DNA from: Arcticibacterium sp047623945
Lineage (GTDB): Bacteria > Bacteroidota > Bacteroidia > Cytophagales > Spirosomataceae
Direction: 5' to 3'
Length of the DNA: 64,000 nt
Assembly (NCBI GenBank): GCA_047623945.1
Contig: JBLHOT010000005.1
Coordinates: forward strand, 1-64,000
The notes beneath the pieces were generated by a model. The model had not been told where the DNA came from and searched no databases. It saw nothing but the letters and a program-made list of their open reading frames with translations. The position numbers were made by a program, and so were the translations under genes. This document shows, one piece after another, positions 34,356 to 44,563 of the stretch; positions within the stretch are counted from its first letter, which is position 1; each line of letters begins with the position of its first letter.

Positions 34356-34847
34356 ATGGAATATAACAACGGACTAAATCGCAGTATTTCTCGAATAAAC
34401 GCCTATCCTCGCTTTTTACAAGCTTGGCTTTTAGACAATGCCATAGGCAATACAGTGAAGTACGTCGGCACTTCTGGAATTCATTTCGAAAAAATGACTT
34501 GCCTAGAGGTGGTAGTTTCTCTAAAGAATAGACGGAAAGTCCAAAATCATATTCATCAACTACACGCCGCGGCTACTACGCTCTTGGCTGAAACCGCCAC
34601 AGGAATGGTGGTAGGCATGAATATCCCCGACGACAAAATACCACTTATGAAAAACTTAAGCGTTAAATTCATAAAGCGAAGTCAAGGAGCTCAAACAGCA
34701 GTAGCAAGCCTCAGCGAAGAACAAATTAATATCATCAGAACTACAGAAAAAGGAGACGTGAACGTTCCTGTTAAAGTAACAGACGAAACCGGAAAAGAGG
34801 TAATCATAGCCGAAATGAACTGGGCCTGGATTCCAAAAAACAAATAG
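34356..34847 (+). CDS. DUF4442/PaaI-like hotdog thioesterase
   Basis: A 163-residue protein with the hotdog-fold pattern of DUF4442 acyl-CoA thioesterases: an N-terminal helix, TSGIHFEKM, and a central HAAATTLLAETATGMVVGMN segment. It is the first gene of the beta-oxidation operon, where it probably releases free CoA from acyl-CoA. I chose the ATG at 34356. The longer frame begins with TTG at 34332, which lies inside the second operator palindrome and is therefore unlikely. The fadN-type gene follows after 17 bp. Confidence 0.8.
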   Translation: MEYNNGLNRSISRINAYPRFLQAWLLDNAIGNTVKYVGTSGIHFEKMTCLEVVVSLKNRRKVQNHIHQLHAAATTLLAETATGMVVGMNIPDDKIPLMKNLSVKFIKRSQGAQTAVASLSEEQINIIRTTEKGDVNVPVKVTDETGKEVIIAEMNWAWIPKNK

Positions 34848-34864
34848 ATAACATATTATCCATA

Positions 34865-37267
34865 ATGAATAGAAAAATAAACAAAGTAGCCGTATTGGGA
34901 GCAGGAATAATGGGGAGTCGTATTGCCCTTCATTTTGCCAATATTGGATGTGAAGTATTATTGCTTGATATGGTTCCAAGAGAACCAAATGATGCCGAAA
35001 AAGCAAAAGGACTCGACACCTCCTCTCCTTATGTAAGAAACAGAATTGTAAAAGACCTTTTCACTGCAGCTGTAAAAGGCAAACCAAACTCCACTTACAG
35101 TAAAGATGTAGCAAATAGAGTATCCTTAGGAAACTTTGATGACGACATGGTCAAAATCAAAGATGTGGATTGGATAATTGAAGTAGTTGTAGAAAGACTG
35201 GACATCAAAAAAATCATTTATGAGAAGGTAGAAGCACATAGAAAGCCTGGAACGTTAGTTACATCTAATACTTCTGGAATACCTATTCATCTAATGTCTG
35301 AAGGACGTAGCGAAGATTTCCAAAAGAGCTTCTGTGGGTCTCACTTTTTTAATCCTCCCAGATATCTAAGACTTTTAGAAATAATCCCTGGCCCTAAAAC
35401 GGATCCAGAAATCATAGACTTTTTACTTCATTACGGAGATTTATACTTAGGAAAGCAAACCGTTCTTTGTAAAGATACCCCAGGTTTCATTGCCAATAGA
35501 CTCGGTATTTACGCTATGGTGCAAACCATCAGAACAGCCATAGAAATGGGCCTTACCGTAGAGCAGGTAGACAAATTAACTGGGCCAGTGGTGGGGAGAC
35601 CGAAGTCTGGCTCATTTAGACTTTCAGATGTCGTAGGACTAGATACCACGGTTAATGTATGTAACAACCTTGCTACTCATAAAACCGACGAATCTGTAGC
35701 TGCGTTTGAGTTACCTCCTATTATGGCCAGCCTTATGGAAAAGAAATGGCTTGGTGACAAAACGGGTCAAGGTTTCTATAAAAAGACCAAAGAGAAAGGC
35801 AAGACAGTCATATTGGCCCTTGATTTTGAAACTATGGAGTACAGGCCTACAGAGAAAGTACGTTTTGACACTTTGGGTGCTGCCAAGAATATTGACTCCT
35901 TAGCCGAAAGATTCGGAGTTCTATTAGCCGGAAAAGACCAAGCGGGAGAGTTCTACAGAAAAACATTGACAGATGGTTTTAGATATGCGACTTTCAGAAT
36001 TCCTGAAATAGCAGATGAACTATTTAGAGTGGATGACGCTGTTAAAACAGGCTTTGGCTGGCAAATGGGACTTTTCGAAACTGCAGACGCCGTAGGTGTT
36101 AAAAAGTTTGTGGAAATAGCAGAAACTGAAGGAAACAAACCTTCTCAATGGGTTTATGACATGCTTGCCGCAGGAAATGAATCTTTCTATAAAATAGAAA
36201 ATGGCAAGAGACTCTATTACGACATTCCTAGTAAGTCTTACTTAGTCATTCCAGGCACAGAGTCCTTTATTATTCTGAATAATATTAGAAAAACCAATGT
36301 TATCTGGGAAAACGCTGGTTCCACTATTTTTGACTTAGGAGATGGTATTGCAGGATTGGAATTCCATTCCAAAATGAACACTTTCGGAGTTGAAGTGGTG
36401 GAAGGTTTAACTAAATCTTACGACTTAGCAGAAAAAGATTTCAGAGGCCTCGTTATTGGGAATGATAGTAATGAAGCCTTCTCCGCAGGAGCAAATCTGG
36501 CCATGCTATTCATGTATGCTATCGAACAAGATTTTGATGAAATCAACATGATGATAGCCGGCTTCCAGCAAAGTATGATGAGAGCCCGTTATTCTTCTAT
36601 TCCTGTGGTAACAGCTGCTCATACACTTACCCTTGGTGGTGGGTGCGAGCTGAACCTACATGCAGACAAGATAGTAGCGGCGGCAGAAACCTATATGGGC
36701 TTAGTAGAAGTAGGTGTTGGTTTAATTCCAGGCGGAGGAGGAACTAAAGAAATGGCACTAAGAGCTTCTGATATTTATAATCCTGGAGATTCTGAATTGA
36801 ATGTAATTCAAGCGGCCTTCATGAATATTGCCCAAGCTAAAGTTTCTGGTTCTGCTCACGAGGCCATGGAAATGCATTATCTAAAGAAAGGTAGAGACCA
36901 AATTGTCCTTAACAGGTCAAGGCTTCTTGCGGAAGCAAAACAAGCTGCTGTAGAATTAGCAGAAAATGGGTATACTATGCCTACCAAAAGAACGGATGTT
37001 AAAGTCCAAGGAAAGGCAGGAATTGCACTTTTCAAAGCCGGCATAAAATCTATGCGTCTAGGAAATTACATTTCTGACCATGATGCCTTAATTGTAGATA
37101 AATTAGGTTATGTAATTTCAGGAGGCGATTTGAGCTATGCTCAAAACGTTTCTGAAGATTACCTTCTAGACCTAGAAAGAGAGGCTTTCTTGAGCCTTTG
37201 TGGTGAACAAAAAACATTGGAAAGAATGCAGGGATTATTGACTACAGGAAGACCACCTAGGAACTAA
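34865..37267 (+). CDS. fadN: 3-hydroxyacyl-CoA dehydrogenase / enoyl-CoA hydratase fusion
   Basis: An 800-residue bifunctional beta-oxidation enzyme. The dehydrogenase comes first: NAD loop VLGAGIMGSRIALHFAN, then CKDTPGFIANRLG. The hydratase follows at about 470-700: the first catalytic Glu is in LTLGGGCELNLHAD and the second in GLVEVGVGLIPGGGGT. This domain order is that of Bacillus FadN and Bacteroidota homologues, the reverse of E. coli FadB. It hydrates enoyl-CoA and oxidises the product for the thiolase encoded next. No acyl-CoA dehydrogenase gene is in the operon. Confidence 0.93.
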   Translation: MNRKINKVAVLGAGIMGSRIALHFANIGCEVLLLDMVPREPNDAEKAKGLDTSSPYVRNRIVKDLFTAAVKGKPNSTYSKDVANRVSLGNFDDDMVKIKDVDWIIEVVVERLDIKKIIYEKVEAHRKPGTLVTSNTSGIPIHLMSEGRSEDFQKSFCGSHFFNPPRYLRLLEIIPGPKTDPEIIDFLLHYGDLYLGKQTVLCKDTPGFIANRLGIYAMVQTIRTAIEMGLTVEQVDKLTGPVVGRPKSGSFRLSDVVGLDTTVNVCNNLATHKTDESVAAFELPPIMASLMEKKWLGDKTGQGFYKKTKEKGKTVILALDFETMEYRPTEKVRFDTLGAAKNIDSLAERFGVLLAGKDQAGEFYRKTLTDGFRYATFRIPEIADELFRVDDAVKTGFGWQMGLFETADAVGVKKFVEIAETEGNKPSQWVYDMLAAGNESFYKIENGKRLYYDIPSKSYLVIPGTESFIILNNIRKTNVIWENAGSTIFDLGDGIAGLEFHSKMNTFGVEVVEGLTKSYDLAEKDFRGLVIGNDSNEAFSAGANLAMLFMYAIEQDFDEINMMIAGFQQSMMRARYSSIPVVTAAHTLTLGGGCELNLHADKIVAAAETYMGLVEVGVGLIPGGGGTKEMALRASDIYNPGDSELNVIQAAFMNIAQAKVSGSAHEAMEMHYLKKGRDQIVLNRSRLLAEAKQAAVELAENGYTMPTKRTDVKVQGKAGIALFKAGIKSMRLGNYISDHDALIVDKLGYVISGGDLSYAQNVSEDYLLDLEREAFLSLCGEQKTLERMQGLLTTGRPPRN

Positions 37268-37349
37268 ACGTAGCATGCTCCGTTTGAAATAAATTAAATT
37301 ACTGGAGAAAAAGCTCAGAGTTTTAGCTCCACGACAAAAAATAAAAAAT

Positions 37350-38528
37350 ATGAACGCATACATCATCAAAGGATTCAGAACGGCTGTCGGGAAATCTGGT
37401 AGAGGTGGATTTAGATTCACTCGTCCAGACGATTTAGCCGCAGAAAATATCAAATATTTATTAGCACAAGTTCCAGAACTAGATCCTTCTAGAGTGGATG
37501 ACTTGATTGTAGGAAACGCTGTACCAGAAGCAGAGCAGGGCATGCAAATGGCACGCTACATTTCCTTATTATCTATGGGGAAAGCCGTACCGGGAGTAAC
37601 TATTAACAGATACTGTGGTTCTGGTATTGAGGCAATAGCCATGGCGGCAGGAAAAATAAGTGCGGGTATGGCAGACTGTATCATTGCAGGAGGGACGGAA
37701 TCTATGTCAATGGTACCTACCATGGGCTGGAAAACCGCCTTAAACTATGATATAGCTAAAGACAATCCAGATTACTACTTAGGAATGGGCTTAACAGCGG
37801 AGCAAGTAGCACAGGATTTCAAAATTTCTCGAGAAGACCAAGATGAATTCTCCTACCAGTCTCATATGAAAGCTCTTAAAGCTCAGGCAGAAGGGACTTT
37901 TGATGAGGAAATTGTTCCTATCACAGTGGTAGAGACTTACTTTGACGCAGCTTCTGGTACGAAAAAAACAAAGGAAACCATCATAAGCAAAGATGAGGGT
38001 CCAAGAGCAGGAACAAGCGTAGAGGCTTTGGCAAGATTAAGACCAGTATTCTCTGCAGGCGGCAGTGTTACAGCCGGAAACTCTTCTCAAACTTCAGACG
38101 GAGCAGCATTCGTTATCGTTATGTCAGAAAGAATGGTAAAGGAACTAAACTTAGAGCCGGTGGCTCAAATGCTAGCATATGCGGTAGCAGGTTGTGATCC
38201 GAGAGTTATGGGAATGGGGCCGGTTTATGCTGTACCTAAAGCTCTTGAGCAGGCAAATTTAAAGTTAAAAGATATAGACCAAATAGAGTTAAACGAAGCC
38301 TTTGCTTCTCAGTCTCTTGCGGTTATTAGAGAATTGGGAATCGACACCAGTAAATTAAATCCTAATGGAGGAGCCATTGCTTTGGGACATGCCTTGGGTT
38401 CTACTGGTGGTAGACTCACTGTTCAGATTCTTAATGAACTAAGAAGAAGGAGGCAGAAATACGGTCTGGTAACAGCTTGTGTAGGAGGTGGACAAGGAGT
38501 CGCAGGAATCTACGAATTGCTGAAATAG
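37350..38528 (+). CDS. fadA: Acetyl-CoA C-acyltransferase (3-ketoacyl-CoA thiolase)
   Basis: A 392-residue thiolase performing the last step of beta-oxidation. The nucleophile is Cys89 in TINRYCGSGIEAIAMAAG; the conserved NEAFA, GGAIALGHALGSTGGR and C-terminal ACVGGGQGVAG segments are present. It is the last gene of the operon, 82 bp after fadN, and is followed by a strong terminator. Confidence 0.95.
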   Translation: MNAYIIKGFRTAVGKSGRGGFRFTRPDDLAAENIKYLLAQVPELDPSRVDDLIVGNAVPEAEQGMQMARYISLLSMGKAVPGVTINRYCGSGIEAIAMAAGKISAGMADCIIAGGTESMSMVPTMGWKTALNYDIAKDNPDYYLGMGLTAEQVAQDFKISREDQDEFSYQSHMKALKAQAEGTFDEEIVPITVVETYFDAASGTKKTKETIISKDEGPRAGTSVEALARLRPVFSAGGSVTAGNSSQTSDGAAFVIVMSERMVKELNLEPVAQMLAYAVAGCDPRVMGMGPVYAVPKALEQANLKLKDIDQIELNEAFASQSLAVIRELGIDTSKLNPNGGAIALGHALGSTGGRLTVQILNELRRRRQKYGLVTACVGGGQGVAGIYELLK

Positions 38529-38552
38529 GCACAGTCATTGCTTCAAAAAACT

Positions 38553-38588
38553 AAAGGCTCGTGAGAAATCACGAGCCTTTTTCTTTTC
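38553..38588. terminator. Bidirectional Rho-independent terminator
   Basis: A perfect 12-bp stem AAAGGCTCGTGA/TCACGAGCCTTT with a GAAA loop has T-rich sequence on the plus strand and T residues on the minus strand. It separates fadA from the convergent large exported protein gene. Confidence 0.9.
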
Positions 38589-38602
38589 ATATTTTCCTGA
38601 AA

Positions 38603-41458
38603 TCAATTCACTAATTCTAGGTATCCTTTATAGGTAAATACTTCAGAGTTTTCTTCTAATCTATTGAACTGAACTTTGATTAAATAGTAGTAAGTCCCTA
38701 CGGGCATAGCAGTTCCATTAATTCCTATTCCATCCCAGCTGAGGCTGGCTCCTTCTCCACTCGCCACTAATAAACCATAACGGTTATAAATTTCATAGCT
38801 TATGCTTTTTATAAAAGCGGGGCAGTCCATAGGTTCGAAGGTATCGTTCCTGCCATCTCCATTTGGAGAGAATATATTAGGAAAGGCTATTTTATTACAA
38901 TTGTCTGCACAGACGATGTTGCTTGGTTGACTTTCCGCATCTAGAATACTCACCGCGGTCACATAATAACATCCTGCAAAACCGTCAAAAGGATTTTTTC
39001 TATGGTCATAGCTTGTGCTGTTTCCTTCCGTAATCCCTACCTGCTCAAAAATACCGTCAGGAGTTCTAGAGAAATAAACATTATATCTCACCAAGTCTGA
39101 ACGACACTCCGCCCCATTTACAGATTCTGGCGTACTCCAACTAATGGTATTCGTAAATGCATTTTGTCCACATAAGTCCTTTTGGGCTGCTTCATCACAG
39201 CCTATATTATCTAGATTAATAACAAGCGGGCACGGGGGGCTACGATCCGCCGCCGACTGACATATTTCTTGAGAGTGATTTCCCAACAATCCGAAGATTG
39301 AAGCTTCATTTTCATAAATACCTACAGTCATTACTTTATAGCAATACTCTATATTATTTTCTATGACAATGGATTGATCTCCATCCGCCAGGTATAAATC
39401 AGCTCCTTTATCTATGTATTGATAGGTATTTGGTCCAGTAACTGCCACTTCTGCTATGACATTAAACACTCCAGGGTTTTCCTTATCCTCTCTATAAACC
39501 AAATGGTTTTGATTGTCATTTACCCAAGGAGTATTGGCTGCCCAATTTAAATGTACTTCCCTGTCGTCTGGACTACTGCTTAGCCTTACCGACGTGGCTG
39601 CAGGAGCCTCTCCCATCAGTTTATCATTCTCAAAAAAGAAAGCAAGCTTATATTTATAAATGTTGTTGGTAGTATTTAAACCAGTATCGGTAAACAAAGT
39701 ATCTGGGGCGTCATCCAGAAGCGTTGTGATAGAAGCAATTTCTTCAAAACTATCACCTCCGAGTCCTACCGTTCTAAAAATTTTATAAACAAATGGTCCA
39801 TCAAACTCTGTGGTGTCTAAGCCCAGAGGTCTGGTCCATTTAACATGTATTTCTCCATTTGTCACCCCAGTTCTTCCTATGTCTACGTGTGTAATAACTG
39901 GCACTCTTTTGGGTAGTTCACTGCCAATACAAAATTCAGGAGAGGGAGAGCTCTTCATCGTACTAAACTGAGAAACGCTTACATCGGCCACAATTCTATA
40001 ACTGTAAATCTGGCCTCTTTCCGCCTGTGGGTCTAAAAACGTAGTATCCAGCAGACCCACTTCGCCTATCTGCTCATACCGCCATTCGCTTGGCATACCT
40101 TGCAAACAAACACTTGGGTTTAAGCCGCTACAGCCCGCCCTTCTATAAACCATAATCTTACCTCCTCGCGGACAATCCGGATATTGCTGCCATTGCAGTC
40201 TTACTCCTTCTTCCACTTCCACTGCCACCAAACCTTTAGGTCGTTGAGGATTGACATTGATTTTTATTGTCTTAATGTCTACAAGCTGAGTAATGAACCT
40301 TCCTGGCAAGTCTACCACCTTAAAAAGAACATCATAGGACTGCTCTCTTACGTGAGCACAATTCGTTTCCCATGTAAACGTACCTACCGCTGGCGAAGTT
40401 TGACCAGAAGCCGACTCAAAAGTGGCGGGTTCGTTTGCTATAAAAGGCATCACATTTCCGCTTGGGTCTATGTTATAAACACCGCCATTTGTTGTCATTT
40501 TTAATGCCTGCCCTTCATCTCTATCCGTAGCAAACACTTCAAATTCAATTTTATCTCCTGCCTCTACACAGAAATCATTGGGTACTTCTATCTCTGGCCT
40601 TCTATTGTCCGTCTCCACCACAATAATCTGCATGTCACGTACAATTTCACCTATTCGAACAAAAGTGCCATTAGGAGCTTTTCTCCATTCCTCAATCACA
40701 AAAGCAACATTATACTGGCCAAGTTGCTGTGGAGCATCCCAAATCAAATCACCAGTAAGAGCGTCAATTCTAAAAGTGGCAGGTCCTGTTCCTGCTTCAT
40801 TGAGAATGGGAGACTCCCCTTTAGTCGTAGGGTCTTCATAACCTTCTATGGGTCCACCAACACCGTTTGACAATTGCTTATCTTCAAATGGAATTGTTAA
40901 TTTATAAGAAAGACTGTCACCATCTGTGTCAAAAGCACCTGGATTGTGCACAAATCGAACACCCACCGCAGCAGAGTCAACAGGAATATTAAGTAAGACA
41001 GGTGTACTATTTAAACCAAAAGCCGAATTGATAACCAGTGTGGTTTGTACAAAGAACGTGATATCGTCAGAAGGTTGAGGTAGATTAATGGTTGCTTCGT
41101 TTCTATTCGGAATTCCTACACTTACCTTATAAACTCCTGGACCAGGGAAAGTCACTACTGTTTCATAGGTGTTTCTAACTGTGGTGGAGCTAATCGAAAT
41201 TTTTTCCTTACGAGGCACTTTATAGCTCACCACGCCATTATTTACAAAGCCAGGGAAAAAATCTACGTCTTCTTGAGCTTCATTGGCACTCCTTCCTCCT
41301 ACTTCGTCCGTGTAAGTAGTAAGGGTAACTCGATAGGTCAATGAGGTCATTGAAATTCTTTGAGCGGTAATTTCTCCGGCTCTTAAGTGCGTGGCCTCGG
41401 CTTTGAGTGTACAAAGTATTAGAACGCTGAAAAGGAATAAGGAATAAAACTTCTTCAT
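38603..41458 (-). CDS. Large exported protein with gliding-type T9SS C-terminal domain
   Basis: A 951-residue secreted protein. A signal peptide (about residues 1-22) is followed by the start THLRAGEITAQRI, typical of a Bacteroidota-specific surface family with cadherin/PKD-like beta domains. The middle contains fibronectin-III-like segments (KIMVYRR and HVKWTRPLGLD regions). The last ~85 residues are a CHU_C-type (TIGR04131-like) sorting domain: FPNIFSPNGDGRNDTFEP, YNRYGLLV and GTYYYLIKV. It is probably exported by the T9SS, to which the porT gene in this window belongs, and attached to or released from the surface. Ligand unknown. Confidence 0.88.
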   Translation of the reverse strand: MKKFYSLFLFSVLILCTLKAEATHLRAGEITAQRISMTSLTYRVTLTTYTDEVGGRSANEAQEDVDFFPGFVNNGVVSYKVPRKEKISISSTTVRNTYETVVTFPGPGVYKVSVGIPNRNEATINLPQPSDDITFFVQTTLVINSAFGLNSTPVLLNIPVDSAAVGVRFVHNPGAFDTDGDSLSYKLTIPFEDKQLSNGVGGPIEGYEDPTTKGESPILNEAGTGPATFRIDALTGDLIWDAPQQLGQYNVAFVIEEWRKAPNGTFVRIGEIVRDMQIIVVETDNRRPEIEVPNDFCVEAGDKIEFEVFATDRDEGQALKMTTNGGVYNIDPSGNVMPFIANEPATFESASGQTSPAVGTFTWETNCAHVREQSYDVLFKVVDLPGRFITQLVDIKTIKINVNPQRPKGLVAVEVEEGVRLQWQQYPDCPRGGKIMVYRRAGCSGLNPSVCLQGMPSEWRYEQIGEVGLLDTTFLDPQAERGQIYSYRIVADVSVSQFSTMKSSPSPEFCIGSELPKRVPVITHVDIGRTGVTNGEIHVKWTRPLGLDTTEFDGPFVYKIFRTVGLGGDSFEEIASITTLLDDAPDTLFTDTGLNTTNNIYKYKLAFFFENDKLMGEAPAATSVRLSSSPDDREVHLNWAANTPWVNDNQNHLVYREDKENPGVFNVIAEVAVTGPNTYQYIDKGADLYLADGDQSIVIENNIEYCYKVMTVGIYENEASIFGLLGNHSQEICQSAADRSPPCPLVINLDNIGCDEAAQKDLCGQNAFTNTISWSTPESVNGAECRSDLVRYNVYFSRTPDGIFEQVGITEGNSTSYDHRKNPFDGFAGCYYVTAVSILDAESQPSNIVCADNCNKIAFPNIFSPNGDGRNDTFEPMDCPAFIKSISYEIYNRYGLLVASGEGASLSWDGIGINGTAMPVGTYYYLIKVQFNRLEENSEVFTYKGYLELVN

Positions 41459-41651
41459 TTATGTTAGTACAGAGATGTATTATAAATAACGCAAGCTTAG
41501 CATCAATATTTATATGAGCCGAAAATACCGCTACTTTCTCCAAATATATCAAAACAAATAGATTATTGAGCTCAGACTTTATAGAAGTACGGGGATTAGG
41601 CACAAGCCGTCTAATAAATTTAGAAATAGCCCTTTGATATTGATTTTTAAA

Positions 41652-41682
41652 TTGGTTCTAAACTGTTTGGTACTTACTTTTG
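41652..41682 (+). promoter_or_regulatory. Candidate sdhCAB promoter
   Basis: TTG at 41652-41654 lies 20 bp from TACTTTTG at 41675-41682, matching the Bacteroidota -33/-7 pattern, 67 bp before sdhC. The rest of this 291-bp divergent intergenic region showed no other clear structure. Confidence 0.45.
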
Positions 41683-41749
41683 GGACTATTATTTAAGCCG
41701 TTAAAAAGGCTTCAGATTTTTAAATCGACAAAAATAAATTTCCATTTAT

Positions 41750-42529
41750 ATGTCTTGGATAACCAAAACATTAAGTAGTTCAATCGGGAAGAAAGTCCTC
41801 ATGTCAATCACGGGACTTTTCCTTTGTAGCTTTCTAATCATTCATTTGATTGGCAATCTTCAATTATTCAATAATGACGGTGGCTATAGCTTTAACAAGT
41901 ATACCGTTTTTATGACTACGAATCCTCTAATAAAAACGGTTTCGTACTTACTCTATGCTTCTATTCTTTTCCATGCCTTTTGGGGGCTCTACCTAGAATT
42001 TCAGAATAGAAAAGCAAGGCCTATTGGCTACGCAAAATCTAGAAACCAAGGTTCGTGGGCCAGTAAGAAAATGGCTATTCTTGGCACGATGCTTCTGGTT
42101 TACATAGCCGTACACTTAGGCGATTTTTGGTATGAATACAAATGGGGGCACTTGCCTTACGTTACATATACTGAAGATTTACGTACTGGAAATCTCTTAA
42201 ACCAAGAGGCTATGTCGGCAAATTACACTCAGGAAGTTAAGATGCTTGAAGTGGTTAATTCAGAAACAGGAACTAAAGCAGTTACTGTAAAAGACCTATA
42301 TGTAGAGGCGGAGGAAGCGTTTTCTAAGGTATGGCTTGTCATACTCTACGTACTGTCCATGATAGCTCTAGGCTTTCATTTAGCACACGGTTTTCAAAGT
42401 GGTTTTCAAACTTTAGGTATTAGTCATCCTAAATACACACCATTTATTAAAGTATTAGGGACTTGGATTTTTGCAATTCTGATTCCTTTGGCATTTGCCG
42501 CAATTCCTGTTTACTTTCTAATCAAATAA
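41750..42529 (+). CDS. sdhC: Succinate dehydrogenase cytochrome b558-type subunit
   Basis: A 259-residue haem-carrying membrane anchor with five predicted helices. Candidate haem-ligand histidines are seen in FLIIHLIGNLQLF, ILFHAFWGLY, IAVHLGDFWYEY and LGFHLAHGFQSGFQTLG, the pattern of the single-protein di-haem b558 family. A soluble loop of about 60 residues lies between the third and fourth helices, longer than in many members. It is the first gene of sdhCAB, 17 bp before sdhA. Confidence 0.93.
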   Translation: MSWITKTLSSSIGKKVLMSITGLFLCSFLIIHLIGNLQLFNNDGGYSFNKYTVFMTTNPLIKTVSYLLYASILFHAFWGLYLEFQNRKARPIGYAKSRNQGSWASKKMAILGTMLLVYIAVHLGDFWYEYKWGHLPYVTYTEDLRTGNLLNQEAMSANYTQEVKMLEVVNSETGTKAVTVKDLYVEAEEAFSKVWLVILYVLSMIALGFHLAHGFQSGFQTLGISHPKYTPFIKVLGTWIFAILIPLAFAAIPVYFLIK

Positions 42530-42546
42530 TTTAAAAGATAGAAACC

Positions 42547-44556
42547 ATGGCGAAATTCAAACTTGATGCCAAGATACCTGACGGTCCAATAGCCGAAAAG
42601 TGGACATCTTATAAAGATAAAATCAATCTAGTAAACCCTGCCAACAAGCGTTCTATTGACGTTATTGTCGTAGGAACTGGCTTGGCTGGTGGCTCCGCCG
42701 CAGCTACTTTGGCCGAGCTTGGCTATAACGTAAAAGCATTCTGTTACCAAGACTCTCCAAGAAGGGCTCACTCCATTGCTGCTCAAGGTGGTATAAATGC
42801 CGCCAAAAATTACCAAGGAGACGGCGACTCTAATTATAGATTATTCTATGACACTTTAAAAGGTGGAGATTATCGATCTAGAGAAGCCAATGTACATAGA
42901 CTTGCAGAAGTCTCCGGAAACATCATTGACCAATGTGTGGCACAAGGTGTCCCATTCGCTAGAGATTATGGTGGATTATTGGACAATCGTTCTTTTGGGG
43001 GAGTGTTAGTTTCTAGGACTTTCTACGCCAAAGGTCAAACGGGACAACAGCTATTATTGGGAGCCTACTCTGCCATGAACAGACAAATCTCTCGTGGAAA
43101 GATTCAAATGCACAATCGTCACGAGATGTTAGACCTCGTTATAGTTGACGGTAAGGCCAGAGGTATTATAGCTAGAAACCTAATAACAGGAGAAATAGAA
43201 AGACATTCTGCTCATGCCGTAGTAATAGCTAGTGGTGGTTATGGCAACGTGTATTATTTATCTACCAATGCTATGGGTTCTAACGTAACAGCCTCATGGA
43301 AGATACATCAAAAAGGAGCTTTTTTTGCCAATCCTTGTTACGCCCAGATACACCCAACTTGTATTCCAAGATCTGGCGACTATCAGTCTAAGCTCACCTT
43401 AATGTCTGAGTCCTTAAGAAATGATGGCCGAATCTGGGTACCCAAAAACTTGGATGACGTAAAAGCTATAAGAGAAGGTAAACTGAAACCAACCGCCTTA
43501 GCCGAGGAAGACAGAGATTACTACTTAGAAAGAAGATATCCAGCGTTCGGAAACTTAGTCCCTAGAGACGTAGCCTCTAGAGCAGCCAAAGAACGTTGTG
43601 ATGCAGGATACGGAGTAAACAAAACAGGAGAGGCTGTTTATTTAGACTTCAAAGCATCTATAGAAAGATACGGAAAAGAGCAGGCTCTTATACATGGAAA
43701 GAAGGATCCTTCTCATGAAGATATAGTGGCTTTAGGTACAGACGTAATTAGAGCTAAATATGGCAACCTTTTCCAAATGTATGAGAAGATTGTAGATGAA
43801 GACCCATATACCACTCCAATGATGATTTATCCTGCCATCCATTATACAATGGGGGGTGTTTGGGTAGATTATAATTTAATGACTACCATTCCTGGCTGTT
43901 ATGCCATTGGCGAAGCCAATTTCTCAGAGCACGGAGCCAATAGGTTAGGAGCTTCTGCTCTAATGCAAGGTTTGGCAGACGGCTATTTCTTATTACCCTA
44001 TACCATAGGAGATTACCTTTCAAATGATATTAGAACTGGAGAAATATCAACAGACTCTCCAGAATTTGATGCCGCCGAAAAAGACGTAAAGAAGAAGCTG
44101 AATTTCTTTGTGAACAATAAAGGAGACCACTCTGTAGATTATTACCATAGGAAACTAGGGAAAATCATGTGGGATAAAGTAGGTATGTCTAGATCTAAAG
44201 AGGGATTGATAGAGGGCATCGCCGAAATTCAAGCCCTTCGTAAAGACTTCTGGAAAAACGTTTCTGTGCCAGGAACAACAGATGAAGTCAACCCTGAGCT
44301 AGAAAAAGCATCTCGAGTAGCTGATTTCTTAGAATTGGGTGAGCTTTTTGCGAAAGACGCTTTAGAAAGAAATGAGTCCTGTGGAGGTCACTTTAGAGAA
44401 GATTATCAAACAGAAGACGGTGAAGCTCTTAGAGACGACAAGAACTACGCATATGTAGCGGCTTGGGAATATAAAGGGGAACCATCTGACGCTGTATTGC
44501 ACAAAGAGGAATTAGTATTTAATGACATAGAGCTAAAAACACGCTCTTACAAATAA
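42547..44556 (+). CDS. sdhA: Succinate dehydrogenase / fumarate reductase flavoprotein subunit
   Basis: A 669-residue FAD subunit oxidising succinate to fumarate. The dinucleotide motif VVGTGLAGGSAAATLAELG, the covalent-FAD histidine in RAHSIAAQGGINAAKNY, the active-site stretch QIHPTCIP and the C-terminal GEANFSEHGANRLGASAL are present. The size and the b558-type partner fit the menaquinone-reactive form found in Bacteroidota and Bacillota. Confidence 0.97.
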   Translation: MAKFKLDAKIPDGPIAEKWTSYKDKINLVNPANKRSIDVIVVGTGLAGGSAAATLAELGYNVKAFCYQDSPRRAHSIAAQGGINAAKNYQGDGDSNYRLFYDTLKGGDYRSREANVHRLAEVSGNIIDQCVAQGVPFARDYGGLLDNRSFGGVLVSRTFYAKGQTGQQLLLGAYSAMNRQISRGKIQMHNRHEMLDLVIVDGKARGIIARNLITGEIERHSAHAVVIASGGYGNVYYLSTNAMGSNVTASWKIHQKGAFFANPCYAQIHPTCIPRSGDYQSKLTLMSESLRNDGRIWVPKNLDDVKAIREGKLKPTALAEEDRDYYLERRYPAFGNLVPRDVASRAAKERCDAGYGVNKTGEAVYLDFKASIERYGKEQALIHGKKDPSHEDIVALGTDVIRAKYGNLFQMYEKIVDEDPYTTPMMIYPAIHYTMGGVWVDYNLMTTIPGCYAIGEANFSEHGANRLGASALMQGLADGYFLLPYTIGDYLSNDIRTGEISTDSPEFDAAEKDVKKKLNFFVNNKGDHSVDYYHRKLGKIMWDKVGMSRSKEGLIEGIAEIQALRKDFWKNVSVPGTTDEVNPELEKASRVADFLELGELFAKDALERNESCGGHFREDYQTEDGEALRDDKNYAYVAAWEYKGEPSDAVLHKEELVFNDIELKTRSYK

Positions 44557-44563
44557 TCAAAGC